Shown: piece by piece, positions 21,120 through 28,910 of the stretch
How the letters are laid out: each line of letters begins with the position of its first letter
Numbering within the stretch: position 1 is the stretch's first letter
NCBI GenBank assembly: GCA_937928755.1
Contig: CALEZI010000166.1
Span: 1 to 53,631, forward strand
Direction: 5' to 3'
Source of the DNA: an uncultured Rhodanobacteraceae bacterium
GTDB taxonomy: Bacteria; Pseudomonadota; Gammaproteobacteria; Xanthomonadales; SZUA-5
Length of the DNA: 53,631 nt
Notes under the pieces: generated by a model
The model's database searches: none
Told to the model about the DNA's origin: nothing
Seen by the model: the letters and a program-made list of their open reading frames with translations, nothing else
Translations under genes and position numbers: made by a program

Positions 21120-21798
21120 GAATGTCGCCACCAAAGCAGTCGTCGAAGCCCGAGACATTAGCAAACGCGTGATGACTGCAGCGGGTGAACTCAGTGTGCT
21201 CGACGCCATCGACGTTCAGCTGACAGCCGGCGAATCACTCGCCATTGTCGGCGAGTCCGGATCGGGCAAGACCACGCTGCTGTCGCTGCTGGCGGGTCTC
21301 GACGAGCCCAGCAGTGGACGCATCGACCTGTTCGGCGAGGCTTTGACCGGCCTCGACGAAGATGGGCGCGCCGCGCTGCGGCTCGGACGTGTCGGCTTCG
21401 TGTTCCAGGCTTTCCACCTGCTGCCGAGCTTCACCGCGCTGGAGAACGTGGCTGCGCCGCTGGAACTGGCGGGTCGCAGCGACGCCATGGCGCGGGCGCG
21501 CGCTGCGCTCGAACGGGTTGGATTGAGTCATCGACTGGACCACCTGCCGCGCCAGCTCTCCGGCGGCGAGCAGCAGCGCGTCGCGCTGGCACGCGCGTTC
21601 GCGATCGGCCCGCGGCTGCTGTTTGCCGACGAACCTACCGGCAACCTCGACCAGCACACCGGCCAGCGTGTTGCCGATCTGCTGTTCGAGATCAACCGCG
21701 ACCAGGGCACCAGCCTGATTCTGGTCACCCACGATGCACGCCTGGCAGCGCGCTGCCAGCACCAGATTCGCCTCGAAGCCGGACGGTGTGTGGCATGA
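21118..21798 (+). CDS. ybbA: ABC transporter ATP-binding protein, YbbA-like
   Basis: The 226-residue ATPase has Walker A (GESGSGKTT, about 46), the Q-loop (VFQAFHLLPSF), the signature LSGGEQQR, Walker B (LLFADEPTG) and a switch His (LVTHDARL). It belongs to the LolD/MacB type of exporters, which work on periplasmic or lipid substrates without transporting sugars or ions. The ATG at 21118 has AGGA 8 nt upstream, inside the 5' end of tesA on the other strand. It overlaps ybbP by 4 nt (ATGA). The E. coli homologue's substrate is not established. Confidence 0.95.
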   Translation: MNVATKAVVEARDISKRVMTAAGELSVLDAIDVQLTAGESLAIVGESGSGKTTLLSLLAGLDEPSSGRIDLFGEALTGLDEDGRAALRLGRVGFVFQAFHLLPSFTALENVAAPLELAGRSDAMARARAALERVGLSHRLDHLPRQLSGGEQQRVALARAFAIGPRLLFADEPTGNLDQHTGQRVADLLFEINRDQGTSLILVTHDARLAARCQHQIRLEAGRCVA

Positions 21799-24272
21799 AT
21801 ACCCTGCTGACATTGTTGCGCCACGCTCGCCGCGAATGGCGCGGCGCCGAGCTGAAGCCGGTATTGGCGGCGCTGGTCGTCGCAGTAGCGGCCGCCACCG
21901 GTGTGCTTGCCTTCAGCGATCGCATCGAACGCACGCTGGCGGCACGCAGCGGCGAGCTGATCGGCGGCGATGCCGTGCTGTCGTCGCGGCGGCCGCTGCC
22001 ACCGGAACTGGTGCGAAGCGCAAGCGATGCCGGCCTGTCGAGCACATCCGTGGTTGCATTCCCGACCGTGCTGTTCGCCGGCGATGCCAGCGTGTTGGTC
22101 GAGATCAAGGCGGTGGCCGCCGATTATCCGTTGCGCGGACGCCTGAAGACGGCGCCGGATGGCACCAGCAGCGGCTTGCCGGCCGCGGCGCCCGAGCCGG
22201 GCAGCTTGTACCTGGATGCCCGCGCGCTGGCCGCATTGGCGACATCCGTTGGCAGCGAGGTGGAGATCGGCAATGCCCGTCTGCGCATCGCCGGCGTGCT
22301 GACCGAGGATCCCGAAGGCGCCGGCAGCTTTCTGACGCTGGCGCCGCGGGCGCTGCTGCGCGACGTCGACGTCGATCAACTCGGATTGCTCGGCCCGGCC
22401 AGTCGCGCTTTTCACCGGCTGCTGCTGGCCGGACCGACGTCGGCCGTCGAGGCCTGGGCGAAGGCGGTCGAACCCAGACTCAAGGGGCAGCGACTGACTC
22501 TGGCGCGCGACGCCGAGCAGCAACTGGCCGAGGTCGGCCGGCAAACGCGCGCGTTTTTCGGACTTGCCGCCCTCGCGGTGTTGTGGCTCGCCGCGCTGGC
22601 GATCGCGTTGACGGCGCGCCGATACACCGAAGCGCGCCGCGAGATCGTCGCGCAACTGCGCTGCTTCGGATTATCGCGTCGGCGCATCCTGCTGCAGTTG
22701 GGGGCCACGCTTGGCCTGTTCGGACTGCCGGCGATCGCGGCCGGCATCTTGCTCGGCTACGCGCTGCAGGCGCTGATCGCGCTCGGCGTCGGCGCACTGT
22801 TCGTCGAAACCTTGCCGCCGCCCGGAGCGCAGGCCGCGCTGCTCGGAGCGCTGGTTGGGGTGCTCGCCTATCTCAGCTTCACGCTGCCGGCGTTGTCGCG
22901 CCTGGCCGGGACGGCGCCATCCACGCTGCTGCGGCAGACCGAGGATCGCCTTGGCCTGCGCGAATGGCTGGCCTACCCGGCTGCCCTCGGCGTACTCACG
23001 GTTGCCGTGTGGCTGCTCACCGGCGAGGGACAACTCGGGCTGATCGCCCTGGCCGGCATGAGCGTGCTCGCCTTGTCGCTGGCCGGCGTCATGTGGCTGC
23101 TGCTCAGACTGCTGCGCAAACACGTTCCCGGACGCAGCTTCATCGTGCGCCAGGCGCTGCGTCAGTTCGCCTCGCGGCCAGGAACCACCCTGCTGTCGTC
23201 GGTATCGCTGGCGCTGGCGCTGGCCGCAGTCTTGTTGCTGGGCGCTGTTGCCGGCGACTTGGTGAGGCAGTGGCGACTGGGACTGGGTGCCGACACGCCC
23301 AATCGATTCCTGCTGAACATCCAGCCCGACCAGGTCGAGCCGCTGCGCGACGAGCTTTCCAGGCTGGGCATCGATGCACCGCAGTTGTTCCCGTTCGCGG
23401 TCGGCCGACTGCTGGCCATCAACGGCACGGCGGCGACCGCCGAGCGCTTTCCCGACCCGCGCGCGGGTCGCTTCATCGACGGCAATCTCAACCTTTCGTG
23501 GAGTGAGCAGTTGCCCGAGGCCAACCGTCTGGTTGCCGGTCAATGGTGGAGCGATGGTCCCGAAGTGTCGATCGCCGAGAACTGGGCGCAGATCTTCAAT
23601 CTCGGGGTCGGCGATCGGATCACCATCAGCGTTGGTGATCGCCAGGTCGAGGCGCGCGTTGCCAATGTACGCGCCGTCGACTGGGATTCGTTCCGCGTGA
23701 ACTTCTTCCTGCTCTACCGGCCGGCAACGGTGGCCGGCCTGGAAAGCACCTGGGTCACCAGCATCCGCACCGACGCGCAGCAAGCGCGGCAACTCGGACC
23801 CATGCTGCGCGCCTTTCCCAACGTCACCCTGATCGACGTCGACGCGTTGCTCGCGCGCATTCTCGGCGTGGTCGACGCCGTGATTCGCAGCCTGTCGGCG
23901 ATCTTCTGGTTCGCGCTGGCGGCAGCCGCCTGCGTGCTGATCGCGGCGCTCGCGGTGACTGCCGGGGCACGCCGATTCGAGAGTGCATTGTGGCGCAGCC
24001 TCGGCGCCTCGCGACGCACGCTGCAGCGCACGCAGTGGCTGGAACTGGGAAGTATCGGCGCGCTCGGCGGCGGCTTTGGCGGGATCGCGGCCTTGGCGAC
24101 CGGTTGGGCCCTGGCCGAACGCGTGTTCCAGATCGACTACGCCCCGCCGTGGTGGCTGGCGTTGGCCGGCGCCGCGCTCGGCGTGCTGCTGTCGCTGCTG
24201 GCCGGATGGCTGGTGCTGCGGCGCGTCAGCGCGACGCCACCGGCAATCACGCTGCGCGCCGGGGCGGCCTAG
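21795..24272 (+). CDS. ybbP: ABC transporter permease, FtsX-like, YbbP-like
   Basis: The 825-residue membrane protein has the YbbP/FtsX layout. A first membrane segment (about 23-40) precedes a large periplasmic domain, a first FtsX permease block follows (about 250-390 with several hydrophobic segments), then a second periplasmic part and a second FtsX block (about 690-815). It pairs with YbbA, with which it overlaps by 4 nt. The partner esterase TesA is divergent and periplasmic, so a role in lipid handling is conceivable, but that is inference from position. Confidence 0.93.
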   Translation: MNTLLTLLRHARREWRGAELKPVLAALVVAVAAATGVLAFSDRIERTLAARSGELIGGDAVLSSRRPLPPELVRSASDAGLSSTSVVAFPTVLFAGDASVLVEIKAVAADYPLRGRLKTAPDGTSSGLPAAAPEPGSLYLDARALAALATSVGSEVEIGNARLRIAGVLTEDPEGAGSFLTLAPRALLRDVDVDQLGLLGPASRAFHRLLLAGPTSAVEAWAKAVEPRLKGQRLTLARDAEQQLAEVGRQTRAFFGLAALAVLWLAALAIALTARRYTEARREIVAQLRCFGLSRRRILLQLGATLGLFGLPAIAAGILLGYALQALIALGVGALFVETLPPPGAQAALLGALVGVLAYLSFTLPALSRLAGTAPSTLLRQTEDRLGLREWLAYPAALGVLTVAVWLLTGEGQLGLIALAGMSVLALSLAGVMWLLLRLLRKHVPGRSFIVRQALRQFASRPGTTLLSSVSLALALAAVLLLGAVAGDLVRQWRLGLGADTPNRFLLNIQPDQVEPLRDELSRLGIDAPQLFPFAVGRLLAINGTAATAERFPDPRAGRFIDGNLNLSWSEQLPEANRLVAGQWWSDGPEVSIAENWAQIFNLGVGDRITISVGDRQVEARVANVRAVDWDSFRVNFFLLYRPATVAGLESTWVTSIRTDAQQARQLGPMLRAFPNVTLIDVDALLARILGVVDAVIRSLSAIFWFALAAAACVLIAALAVTAGARRFESALWRSLGASRRTLQRTQWLELGSIGALGGGFGGIAALATGWALAERVFQIDYAPPWWLALAGAALGVLLSLLAGWLVLRRVSATPPAITLRAGAA

Positions 24273-24321
24273 CGAAGGGTGGTTGGTGGTTGTTGGTTGC
24301 TGGTTGCCGGTGCGTGCTGTT

Positions 24322-24390
24322 GGTGGGTCCAGACTCATCTGGACGCTTTTCGCCCGCAGACCAGAAACGTCCTGGCAAGTCTGGCCCCAC
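24322..24390. repeat. GTCCAGAC palindrome doublet, copy 2
   Basis: The left arm is GGTGGGTCCAGACTCATCTG followed by GACGCTTTT (24322-24350). The right arm (24365-24390) is a diverged inverted copy, ACGTCCTGGCAAGTCTGGCC followed by CCAC. It begins 50 nt after the ybbP stop. It is preceded by a TGGTTG-rich low-complexity run (24278-24313). The rest of the 24273-24569 gap holds no gene. Confidence 0.8.
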
Positions 24391-24569
24391 GCGAAAAACC
24401 GGTCCGGGCCCTGCGGATGGGACCGGTCCGGGGCCAGCAGAAGTGTTCGTCCACGCCATCGCCCGGCATATGTGCCACCCTCACCCAAACCCAGTTCACA
24501 ACTTCACCGTCGGTCGCTTGTGCGATGCCGGCCCGCGGCTTATGGTGAGCCATCGGCATGGAGAGCAAC

Positions 24570-24899
24570 ATGGCCCAGGGCTACGAGAAGCGTCGCCATC
24601 CGCGAACCGAGATCAGTGCAATTGCCGTGCTGGTGGCCACTGCCCGCGGTGGCTATCTGACCAACGCGCAGGATATTTCTGGCGGTGGCGCGCGGTTGGC
24701 GCGACCGCTCAGCTGGAAGGACGGAAGCGTCCCTCCGTTCCGCCTGTTCTTCATTTTCGACCAGGATACTGTCGTCGACTTGCGGGCGACGCTGGTACGC
24801 GCCGGCGACGATCACCTGGGCTTTCAGTTCGACTCCGGGCAGCCGGATGAAATCGACCAGTTGCTGTACGAGACGCGCTTCATCGTGCAGGAGGTCTGA
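24570..24899 (+). CDS. PilZ domain protein
   Basis: The 109-residue protein is a single PilZ domain. The c-di-GMP-binding arginines are in EKRRHPRTE near the N terminus, and the second motif DISGGGARL follows at about 34. The ATG at 24570 has GGAG 6 nt upstream; an in-frame ATG at 24558 is possible. PilZ proteins act as c-di-GMP receptors for motility, pili or polysaccharide. It lies 1 kb from a GGDEF-EAL gene, which suggests local c-di-GMP signalling, and converges with the DUF486 gene across a large hairpin. Confidence 0.9.
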   Translation: MAQGYEKRRHPRTEISAIAVLVATARGGYLTNAQDISGGGARLARPLSWKDGSVPPFRLFFIFDQDTVVDLRATLVRAGDDHLGFQFDSGQPDEIDQLLYETRFIVQEV

Positions 24900-24911
24900 A
24901 AAGCGACCGCA

Positions 24912-24985
24912 GTTCACGTTGCCGCTCAGCGGCTACGTGACACTGTCCGCCCTGTTGTCACGTAGCCGCTGCGCGGCAACGTGAC
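24912..24985. repeat. long palindrome doublet between convergent genes
   Basis: Arms at 24912-24941 and 24957-24985 pair over about 28 bp with two mismatches around a 15-nt loop. Each arm is itself nearly palindromic (TCACGTTGCCGC against GCGGCTACGTGA). It fills the space between the convergent PilZ and DUF486 genes, so it probably serves as a two-way terminator. Its architecture is the same palindrome-of-palindromes as the GTCCAGAC elements, with an unrelated sequence. Confidence 0.85.
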
Positions 24986-25345
24986 CTACTTCCCCGGCAG
25001 AAACATGAAATACGCGCCGGCTGCGATCAGCGCGAATGCCACCAGATGGTTCCAGCGCAGGCTCTCGCCGAGATAAGTGACCGAGAACACGCAAAATACC
25101 GACAGCGTGATGACTTCCTGGATGGTTTTCAGTTGCGCAGCGCTGTAATAGCCGTGGCCCATGCGGTTGGCCGGGACCTGCAGGATGTACTCGGGCAGGG
25201 CGATCAGCCAACTGACCATCACCGCAGTCAGCAGTGTGGTGGTCTTGAACTTCAGGTGCCCATACCAGGCAAAGGTCATGAACACATTGGAACCGATCAG
25301 CAGCAGGATCGGTGCCCAGGCAGCGGTCGGCCAACTCATGCCCAT
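24986..25345 (-). CDS. DUF486 (DMT family) small membrane protein
   Basis: The 119-residue protein has four hydrophobic helices (about 8-27, 35-53, 70-90 and 97-115), the size and pattern of DUF486. Typical stretches are FAWYGHLKFK, VSWLIALPEYILQVPANR and the final AAGAYFMFL. The family belongs to the drug/metabolite transporter superfamily and has no proven substrate. The ATG at 25345 is preceded by AGAGGT; a longer frame to 25531 is arginine-rich and unlikely. It is convergent with the PilZ gene. The 195 bp upstream hold no recognised gene. Confidence 0.9.
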   Translation of the reverse strand: MGMSWPTAAWAPILLLIGSNVFMTFAWYGHLKFKTTTLLTAVMVSWLIALPEYILQVPANRMGHGYYSAAQLKTIQEVITLSVFCVFSVTYLGESLRWNHLVAFALIAAGAYFMFLPGK

Positions 25346-25540
25346 GGGGACCTCTTTTCGAACATGACGTAACCCCCTTGATTTCAAAGGGCTGAAGCAA
25401 TAGGCAGGAGCCCAACCTCGCCGCGCGGCCCGACGGCGACCTGGACTCGACCCCCTGCTCCCTGACCCCTGCCCGTTTTCGACTTGTTCGATGCGCCGAC
25501 CAGTGCACCCGCAGCCACGACCGCGACGCACCCGCGAGGA

Positions 25541-27661
25541 TCAGGCGGCCGCCACTCGTTGCGGGATGCTCAGCAGCTCCTCCGGCCGGATCGCTTCGCT
25601 CATCCAGAAGCCCTGGGCGAGATCGCAACCCCGTGCGCGCAGCAAGCTGTACTGAGCCTCGCACTCGACGCCTTCTGCGATCACCTGCATGCCCAGCGAA
25701 TGCGCCATCGCGATGATCGCGCTGGACAAGGCCAGGTCCTCGGAATCGGTGAGGATGTCGGTCACGAAGGTGCGATCAATCTTCACGCCATCGACGCGCG
25801 CCCGGCGCAGATGACTCAAGCCGGAGAACCCGGTGCCGAAGTCGTCCAGCCATACGCGCACGCCGGTCGCCCGCAATTGGCCGAGCGCAGCGAACGCCAT
25901 CTGCTCATCGTGCAACAGGCTGGACTCGGTCAACTCCAGATGCAGGAGCTCCGGCGCCAGTTGATGGCGATCGAGTGCCGCCTGCACCCGATCTCCGAGG
26001 TCGGCACGCTGGAGTTGCCGACCCGAAAGGTTGACCGCGACCGACAGCCCCGGTATCGCATGCTGCCAGCGCTGCGCGTCGCGGCAGGCACGATCGAGCA
26101 CCCAGTCGCCGAGCGCGTCGATCAGGCCGCAGGTCTCGGCGATCGGCACGAAAATCGACGGCGGCACATTGCCACGCTGCGGATGGCGCCAACGCAGCAG
26201 CGCTTCGGCACCCGTCAGCCGCCCGGAAGCCAGATCGTAGATCGGCTGATAGGCCACCGCGAGCTGTTCGGTCTGCAGCGCTTCACGAAGATCGTGTTCC
26301 AGTCCAAGCCGCTCCTCCGCGGCTTCGGTCAGGTGGCCGGCAAAGTATCGATAACAGCTCTTGCCGCGCTGTTTGGCCTGATACATCGCGAGGTCGCCAT
26401 GCTTCAGCAGCAGCTTCGAGGTATGCGCATCGTCGGGGAACAAGGTGATGCCGATGCTTGCGCCCACCAGCAGTGATTTGTCGCCGATCAGGAAGGGCTG
26501 GCGCAGTTGCGCCAGCAAGGCCTCGGCGGACACTTCACTCTGCGCACGCGCATCGCTGGCCGCAACCAGCGCCACGAACTCGTCGCCCCCGAGGCGCGCC
26601 AGGATTGGCCGCCCTGTCGCATCCGTCGCGGCCAATGCCTGATTGAGGCGCGCGGCAAACTCGACCAGCACCTCATCGCCGGCATCGTGGCCGAGGGTAT
26701 CGTTGATCCGCTTGAAGTCGTCGAGATCGATGAACAGCAAGGCCAGGCCATGCCCACTGCCGCGATGCTCGATGATCGCTTCGTCGAGCAGCTCGCGAAA
26801 CATCAACCGGTTGGGAAGCCCGGTCAGGCTGTCGTGATAGGCCAACTTGCGGATGTCGTGATGATGCCGCCGGACCGCCTCGCTCATGCGGCCGAAGGCT
26901 CGGATCAACTCACCCAATTCATCGCTGCGTCGGCTGTCGGCATGCACCTCGAAGCGGCCGCGCTCGATCTCGCGGGCGCGCGCCGCCAGATCGAGAATCG
27001 GTCGCACCAGGCCACGCGCGACCAGCCAGCCCGCCAATGCGACCGAGATCAACAGGATCAGCGCGCCGATCGCCAACACATGCGCCGGACGAGCGAATGC
27101 GCGCTCGAAGCGCTCGCGCGCGTTCGCCGTCTCTTCGGCAAGCGTGCGCTCGGTTCGCGCCAGCGACAGTCCAACGCGGACACCGCCGAGTCGCAAGTCG
27201 CCCACGCCAATCGGAGCGCTGGCATCGATCCGCTCCGGACTCCATTGGACGAGCGGTTCATTTGCGCCGATCACGCCGGCCGCCAGCGCATCGTCCATCA
27301 CCTGGCCAAAGCGTGGAATTTCGCGCGAGCCATCGTGGATCACCCGACCCTGGCCATCGTAGACGATCACATAGTCGACATCGGGCTGGTCAAGGGCCGA
27401 CCGGGCGACCTCCCGGACGGTCAGCAGGTCGGTGAAATAGACCGGGTTGGTCAACGCGTCGGCAAGAAAAACTGCCAGTTGTACGCCGCGGTCGGACAGC
27501 GCCGTGCGCCCCTGCTCGCGCAACGAGGACTCGCCCTGATCGAGCATGCCGTCGATCGCCCGCGAACCGCTGATCCAGCCAAAAGCGAGCACCACGATCC
27601 ACACCAGCGTGGTCGCCAGCAGGCTGAGCATGAACTTGCCACGCACGCCGATGCGCATCAT
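25541..27661 (-). CDS. HAMP-GGDEF-EAL protein (diguanylate cyclase/phosphodiesterase)
   Basis: This 706-residue inner-membrane protein has a transmembrane helix (about 10-30), a periplasmic region, a second helix (about 193-213), a HAMP linker, a GGDEF domain (RLGGDEFVALV near 357) and an EAL domain (GAEALLRW near 485, DDFGTGFSGLSHL later). Both catalytic signature motifs look intact, so it may make or degrade c-di-GMP; the net activity cannot be read from sequence. Its ATG overlaps the stop of the upstream PhnD-type gene by 4 nt. The periplasmic region is the likely docking site for that binding protein. Confidence 0.94.
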   Translation of the reverse strand: MMRIGVRGKFMLSLLATTLVWIVVLAFGWISGSRAIDGMLDQGESSLREQGRTALSDRGVQLAVFLADALTNPVYFTDLLTVREVARSALDQPDVDYVIVYDGQGRVIHDGSREIPRFGQVMDDALAAGVIGANEPLVQWSPERIDASAPIGVGDLRLGGVRVGLSLARTERTLAEETANARERFERAFARPAHVLAIGALILLISVALAGWLVARGLVRPILDLAARAREIERGRFEVHADSRRSDELGELIRAFGRMSEAVRRHHHDIRKLAYHDSLTGLPNRLMFRELLDEAIIEHRGSGHGLALLFIDLDDFKRINDTLGHDAGDEVLVEFAARLNQALAATDATGRPILARLGGDEFVALVAASDARAQSEVSAEALLAQLRQPFLIGDKSLLVGASIGITLFPDDAHTSKLLLKHGDLAMYQAKQRGKSCYRYFAGHLTEAAEERLGLEHDLREALQTEQLAVAYQPIYDLASGRLTGAEALLRWRHPQRGNVPPSIFVPIAETCGLIDALGDWVLDRACRDAQRWQHAIPGLSVAVNLSGRQLQRADLGDRVQAALDRHQLAPELLHLELTESSLLHDEQMAFAALGQLRATGVRVWLDDFGTGFSGLSHLRRARVDGVKIDRTFVTDILTDSEDLALSSAIIAMAHSLGMQVIAEGVECEAQYSLLRARGCDLAQGFWMSEAIRPEELLSIPQRVAAA

Positions 27662-28590
27662 TCGATCTCCGCGCGAACACGGCGAACGCCCGCGCGCAGG
27701 TCGGCAAGTGCCGCCCAGGTGGCTGCATCGATCTCATCGAAGCGCTCGGTGCGCGAATACGCCCGCAAGGCTGCGGCTGCTGCCGGGTCCTCGTGGGCGC
27801 CCAGCAAAACCTCGCGCAGGCGCTGCTTGACCACCGGATCCAATCCGGAACGCACCAGCTCGATCGCCCGCGGGAATTCGCGGCTTTCATGAAAGACGAC
27901 AAGATCTGCCGCCAGCGCCGGTTCGCTGGCATTCAGTTCGTCCCAATCCTGGTTGCTGAATGCCGCGGCGTCCACCAGCCCCTTCTGCACCCAGGTCACC
28001 AGATTGCCCTCGGATCGCGCGAAGGCGTAGCCGACGAAATCCGGCGGCGGCCGTTCCAGCGGCGACGACTGGATCGCGAGCGGCATGTCGCGCTCCAGCA
28101 GGATCGCCGCCGGCACCAGGTAGGCGCTGGTGGACATCGGGTGTTGCAGTCCAATGGCACGGCCGGAGAGATCGGCGAGGCCGGCGATTCCGCTGTCGCG
28201 GCGAGCGAAGAACACACTGTGATAGTCGAACAAACCACCGCGCCGCGAACGCAGAAAGACCTCGGCGCGGGCGCGCTCTTCGAAGCCCAGCGCCGCTCCC
28301 GACGTTTCGGAAATCCAGTCGACCTTGCCTTGTCGCAGATAGCTGACCATCTGCTGCGCGTCGCGTGCCATCAGGACCCGACCGTCGCGGATGCCGACGT
28401 CCGCCATCTTGGTCACCACGTAGTCGAGCAGCGGCTTCAACCGCTCGTAGTGCGCCTTGGGATCGTCGCTGACGCGCCCGATCACCAGGGTGGCCTGACC
28501 CTGCGCCAACGCATGCGCGCCGGCAAACAGGAGCAGGGTCGGCACGAGGATGCGCAGCAAGGCAAGCACGACCATGTCTCGAATTCGCAT
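27658..28590 (-). CDS. PhnD-family periplasmic phosphate/phosphonate binding protein
   Basis: The 310-residue protein has a signal peptide (about 1-29, ending AHALA). It shows the PhnD-type two-lobed binding protein pattern: LVIGRVSDDPKAHYERLKPL at the start, VDWISETSGAAL, HSVFFARRDSGI and GRAIGLQHPMSTSAYLVPA. Such proteins usually feed an ABC transporter, but no ATPase or permease is adjacent. Instead the gene overlaps the GGDEF-EAL gene by 4 nt, so a sensing role is more likely. The start is the ATG at 28590; upstream ATGs at 28620 and 28614 are possible but weaken the signal peptide. The ligand is unknown. Confidence 0.88.
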   Translation of the reverse strand: MRIRDMVVLALLRILVPTLLLFAGAHALAQGQATLVIGRVSDDPKAHYERLKPLLDYVVTKMADVGIRDGRVLMARDAQQMVSYLRQGKVDWISETSGAALGFEERARAEVFLRSRRGGLFDYHSVFFARRDSGIAGLADLSGRAIGLQHPMSTSAYLVPAAILLERDMPLAIQSSPLERPPPDFVGYAFARSEGNLVTWVQKGLVDAAAFSNQDWDELNASEPALAADLVVFHESREFPRAIELVRSGLDPVVKQRLREVLLGAHEDPAAAAALRAYSRTERFDEIDAATWAALADLRAGVRRVRAEIE

Positions 28591-28910
28591 CAGGTCACTG
28601 AAGTGGAGTGTCATGAACAAGTTAAACCCAGTTTCCGATGGATGTCGTCGTCACGCATGGCGAGAAGATGGCCAACGAACATCGCTGCGTGGCTCCGAAC
28701 GACGCGGAAACAGCTGAGGGAAGTTGCGACACAGCGCACTCGGGCGACCTGGGGCGACGCAAGTATATGCGCGTCGGGGCTGTCGATCCGGCGCGAAACC
28801 ACAAGCGCCGCGTACGCCACGCACCGCCCGTCGCCTCGCCATTGAGTGGGAATGCGCAGCGCCGGATACTCCGCCCCCCGCTGCCTGCCCGACCCGGAAG
28901 CCCATCGCCG
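28591..28910. other. divergent intergenic region, no gene seen
   Basis: This stretch separates the PhnD-type gene (minus) from the metallopeptidase gene (plus). A reading frame runs through it in phase with the peptidase from 28638, but its start lacks a good ribosome-binding site and would bury the signal peptide 91 residues inside the protein. No clear sigma-70 promoter or strong hairpin was found by eye. Confidence 0.4.

Noticed and set aside
22671..24488. 605-codon minus-strand frame antisense to ybbP
   Set aside because: Low-complexity Gln/Arg-rich translation that crosses the repeat at 24322-24390; the ybbP frame has the FtsX pattern.
28638..28910. Extended N terminus of the metallopeptidase
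   Set aside because: The extension has no ribosome-binding site and would place the signal peptide 91 residues into the protein.
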